The notes under the pieces were generated by a model that ran no database searches, had not been told where the DNA came from, and worked only from the letters and a program-made list of their open reading frames with translations. The position numbers and the translations under genes were made by a program. Positions 51,719-53,324 of a stretch of 53,324 nucleotides of DNA are shown piece by piece. The first letter of the stretch is position 1. Every line of letters begins with the position of its first letter. Where the stretch lies: positions 1 to 53,324 of the forward strand of contig CALKXH010000026.1 of assembly GCA_938005675.1 (NCBI GenBank), given 5' to 3'. The stretch comes from an uncultured Anaerolineae bacterium. Its GTDB lineage: Bacteria > Chloroflexota > Anaerolineae > Aggregatilineales > UBA2796.

Positions 51719-52951
51719 ATGTTTCGGCGTACGCTTGTTTTCTCAATGGTTTTTGTCTTGGCGCTAATGGCGCTCTCAGGCGCGGCGAGCGATGCGCGCG
51801 CCCAGGATAAGCTGATCATCGGCTTGCTCAGCGACCAGACCGGCGCTCTGCAGCAGTACGGCAAGGAGCTTGAGCAGGGCTTCATGCTCGGCTTGAAGTA
51901 CGCCACCGAAGGCAGCATGGAGGTGGCAGGGCGCAAGCTGGAGGTGCTGGTGCGCGATACGCAGAGCAATCCTGCCACAGGCGCCAGCCAAGCCCGCGAG
52001 CTGATCGAGAAAGACGGCGCTGAGGTGCTGGTCGGCGCGCCGAGCTCAGGCGTGGCGCTGCAGCTGCAGCAAGTCGCCGCCGATCTGGACGTGATCCTGA
52101 TGGCAGGGCCGGCCGCTTCGCCCGCCATCACAGGCGCCAACTTCCACCCGAACACCTTCCGCGCTTGCCGCAACACCACGCAAGACTTCCTCGCCCTGAC
52201 GACCGTCCTGAAGGACACTGGCGTGAAGAAAGTGGTCATTCTGGCGGCGGATTATGACTTCGGGCGCAGCTCGGCGGTGGCGGCTGAGGCAGCTTACACC
52301 GGCATCGGCTTGGAGATCGCTCAAACCATCTACGCGCCGCTGAACACGACTGACTTCACCGCCGTGCTGCAGCAGGTGCTGGCGAGCGGCGCCGACGCCC
52401 TGCAGCCGATCTGGGCGGGCGATACCAGCGTGGCGCTCTTCAAGCAGATCGCCGAGCTGGGCGTGCTGGATAAGATGATCCTGATCACCTCGTTCAACTC
52501 GAACCCGATCACCAAAGCCGCCTCGACCGAAGGCGAGGTGGGCGGCATCGGCTCGATGGTCTACCACTACACGCTGCCCAAGAATGCGATCAACGATTGG
52601 CTGGTCGAGAATCACAAAGCCGATTACAACGGCGAGTTCCCCGACCTGTTCACCGAGTGCGGCTTCGCCACGGCTCAGGCGCTGGTCGCTGCTCTGAAAG
52701 CCACTGAGGGCGATACCAGCACCGAGAAGATGATCGCAGCTCTGGAAGGTTTGGAGTGGGAAGGCCCGCGCGGCACGTACGTGATGCGCGCCTCCGACCA
52801 TCAGGTCATGCTGCCGATCTACATCGTGCGGCTCGTCAATCTGACCGATCCGGAGTTCAAGTTCTACGAGCTGGTGCGCGAGGTGCCGGCGGAGTTCGTC
52901 GCGCCGCCGTGCGCCTTGCCGGAGCAATACGCCGAGCGCTGCAAGCAATAG
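51719..52951 (+). CDS. branched-chain amino acid ABC transporter substrate-binding protein, LivK-like
   Basis: Exported solute-binding protein (Peripla_BP_6 family), about 410 residues from the ATG at 51719 (MFRRTLVF) with GGGAGGA upstream. Signal peptide: FSMVFVLALMALSGAASDARA, cut near DARA-QD (Ala-x-Ala). The mature part begins KLIIGLLSDQTGALQQYG and has AEVLVGAPSSGVALQLQQVA, VVILAADYDFGRS and GFATAQALVAALKAT, as in Leu/Ile/Val or amide-binding proteins. It is followed 80 bases later by the ATPase gene of the same transporter. Ligands in this family include branched amino acids, urea and aromatic acids; not resolved. Confidence 0.9.
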   Translation: MFRRTLVFSMVFVLALMALSGAASDARAQDKLIIGLLSDQTGALQQYGKELEQGFMLGLKYATEGSMEVAGRKLEVLVRDTQSNPATGASQARELIEKDGAEVLVGAPSSGVALQLQQVAADLDVILMAGPAASPAITGANFHPNTFRACRNTTQDFLALTTVLKDTGVKKVVILAADYDFGRSSAVAAEAAYTGIGLEIAQTIYAPLNTTDFTAVLQQVLASGADALQPIWAGDTSVALFKQIAELGVLDKMILITSFNSNPITKAASTEGEVGGIGSMVYHYTLPKNAINDWLVENHKADYNGEFPDLFTECGFATAQALVAALKATEGDTSTEKMIAALEGLEWEGPRGTYVMRASDHQVMLPIYIVRLVNLTDPEFKFYELVREVPAEFVAPPCALPEQYAERCKQ

Positions 52952-53031
52952 CGCGCTCCCTTCAGAACGATAGCACGGGCGCGGCGCGGGCAACTGCGTC
53001 GCGCCTGCCACGTGCCGATGAAAGATAGCTT

Positions 53032-53324
53032 ATGACAGAGCCTCTTTTGGAATGCCGCAACGTGCGCAAAGAGTTCGGCGGCTTGGTGGCTGTGAATGAC
53101 GTGAATTTGCGCGTCGAACGGGGGCGCGTCCACTCGATCATCGGTCCCAACGGCGCCGGTAAGACCACGCTGATGAACTTGATCAGCGGCATCTACAAGC
53201 CAACGCGCGGCGAAGTGCTGTTCAAAGGGCAGCCCATCACGCACTTGCCGCTGCATCGGCGCGCCCATCTGGGCATCGGGCGCTCCTTTCAGATCACCAA
53301 CATCTTCCCCAACCTGACCGTGCT
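53032..53324 (+). CDS. ABC transporter ATPase, LivG-like (cut by the window edge)
   Basis: ATG at 53032 opens a frame through the edge, 97 residues visible. LLECRNVRKEFGGLVAVNDV is the N-terminal family block, IIGPNGAGKTTLMNLISG is Walker A, and GIGRSFQITNIFPNLTV is the Q-loop region, all characteristic of LivG (HAAT family). Probably energises uptake with the preceding binding protein; permeases and LivF would lie beyond the window. Confidence 0.9.
   Translation, partial: MTEPLLECRNVRKEFGGLVAVNDVNLRVERGRVHSIIGPNGAGKTTLMNLISGIYKPTRGEVLFKGQPITHLPLHRRAHLGIGRSFQITNIFPNLTV

Noticed and set aside
51711-51722. attenuator in the LivK leader
   Set aside because: GGGAGGACTCCC forms at most a four-base-pair stem around the ribosome site; too weak to claim regulation.

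Overview
The window appears to join two different bacterial backgrounds. From about 5.1 kb to the right edge the gene set, codon habits (CCT-GAG for Pro-Glu, AGC serine, CGC arginine, many 4-base start/stop overlaps) and individual proteins suggest a Chloroflexota bacterium, probably Anaerolineae-like. Examples are a LexA with GYSMIDA around the catalytic serine and a DUF348/G5 protein beside rsmA. From 1 to about 5.1 kb every gene is on the minus strand, uses GAC and GCC more heavily and reads like a planctomycete: G6PD plus SMP-30 lactonase, CPBP protease, HMA lipoprotein. The style changes inside uvrA, in its most conserved zinc-module segment. That points to either a chimeric assembly or a mosaic gene. 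The taxonomy is my inference from protein style; no search was run.

Layout: 1-4.2 kb, sugar-phosphate oxidation genes, a truncated permease, a CPBP protease and a metal-binding lipoprotein. 4.5-10 kb, uvrA with a LexA-type operator in its promoter, ATP-dependent PEP carboxykinase and a histidine phosphatase. 10-14.2 kb, SRP RNA, a cell-wall G5 protein, rsmA, a GT2 glycosyltransferase and lexA. 14.2-20.3 kb, a HAD phosphatase, a large membrane histidine kinase, a PGDH-like dehydrogenase and a GT-C-like membrane protein. 20.4-30.5 kb, a molybdoenzyme island: mobA, an FmdE-like protein, a tetrathionate-reductase-type TtrA/NrfD/TtrB complex, and a contiguous response regulator, histidine kinase and PhnD-like lipoprotein. 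30.7-38.5 kb, fabF, two M23 peptidases, a Gfo/Idh/MocA oxidoreductase, homoserine dehydrogenase, a Wzz-like protein, a secreted protein of unknown function and a peroxiredoxin. 38.6-39.0 kb, an A+T-rich, hairpin-rich, non-coding transcription unit with its own promoter and terminator. 39.0-46.2 kb, a membrane glycosyltransferase, a GT4 glycosyltransferase and a peptide ABC transporter without its binding protein. 46.4-49.0 kb, a response regulator, PAS kinase and receiver cluster. 49.0-51.5 kb, a DJ-1 protein and a three-gene cassette of unknown membrane proteins. 51.7-53.3 kb, the start of a branched-chain amino acid ABC transporter, cut by the window edge.

The most interesting system is the 20.7-30.5 kb island. 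Tetrathionate sensors (TtrS) normally carry a PhnD-like periplasmic sensing domain fused to the kinase. Here a free PhnD-like lipoprotein overlaps a HAMP/HisKA_3 kinase gene, which overlaps a LuxR-type regulator gene, and these directly precede TtrB-, NrfD- and TtrA-like genes. Two TCAG...CTGA inverted repeats lie in the intervening promoter region. I read this as a split, three-component version of TtrSR controlling a Ttr-like respiratory reductase, with cofactor genes (mobA, fmdE-like) alongside. The second is the candidate orphan RNA at 38.6-39.0 kb.
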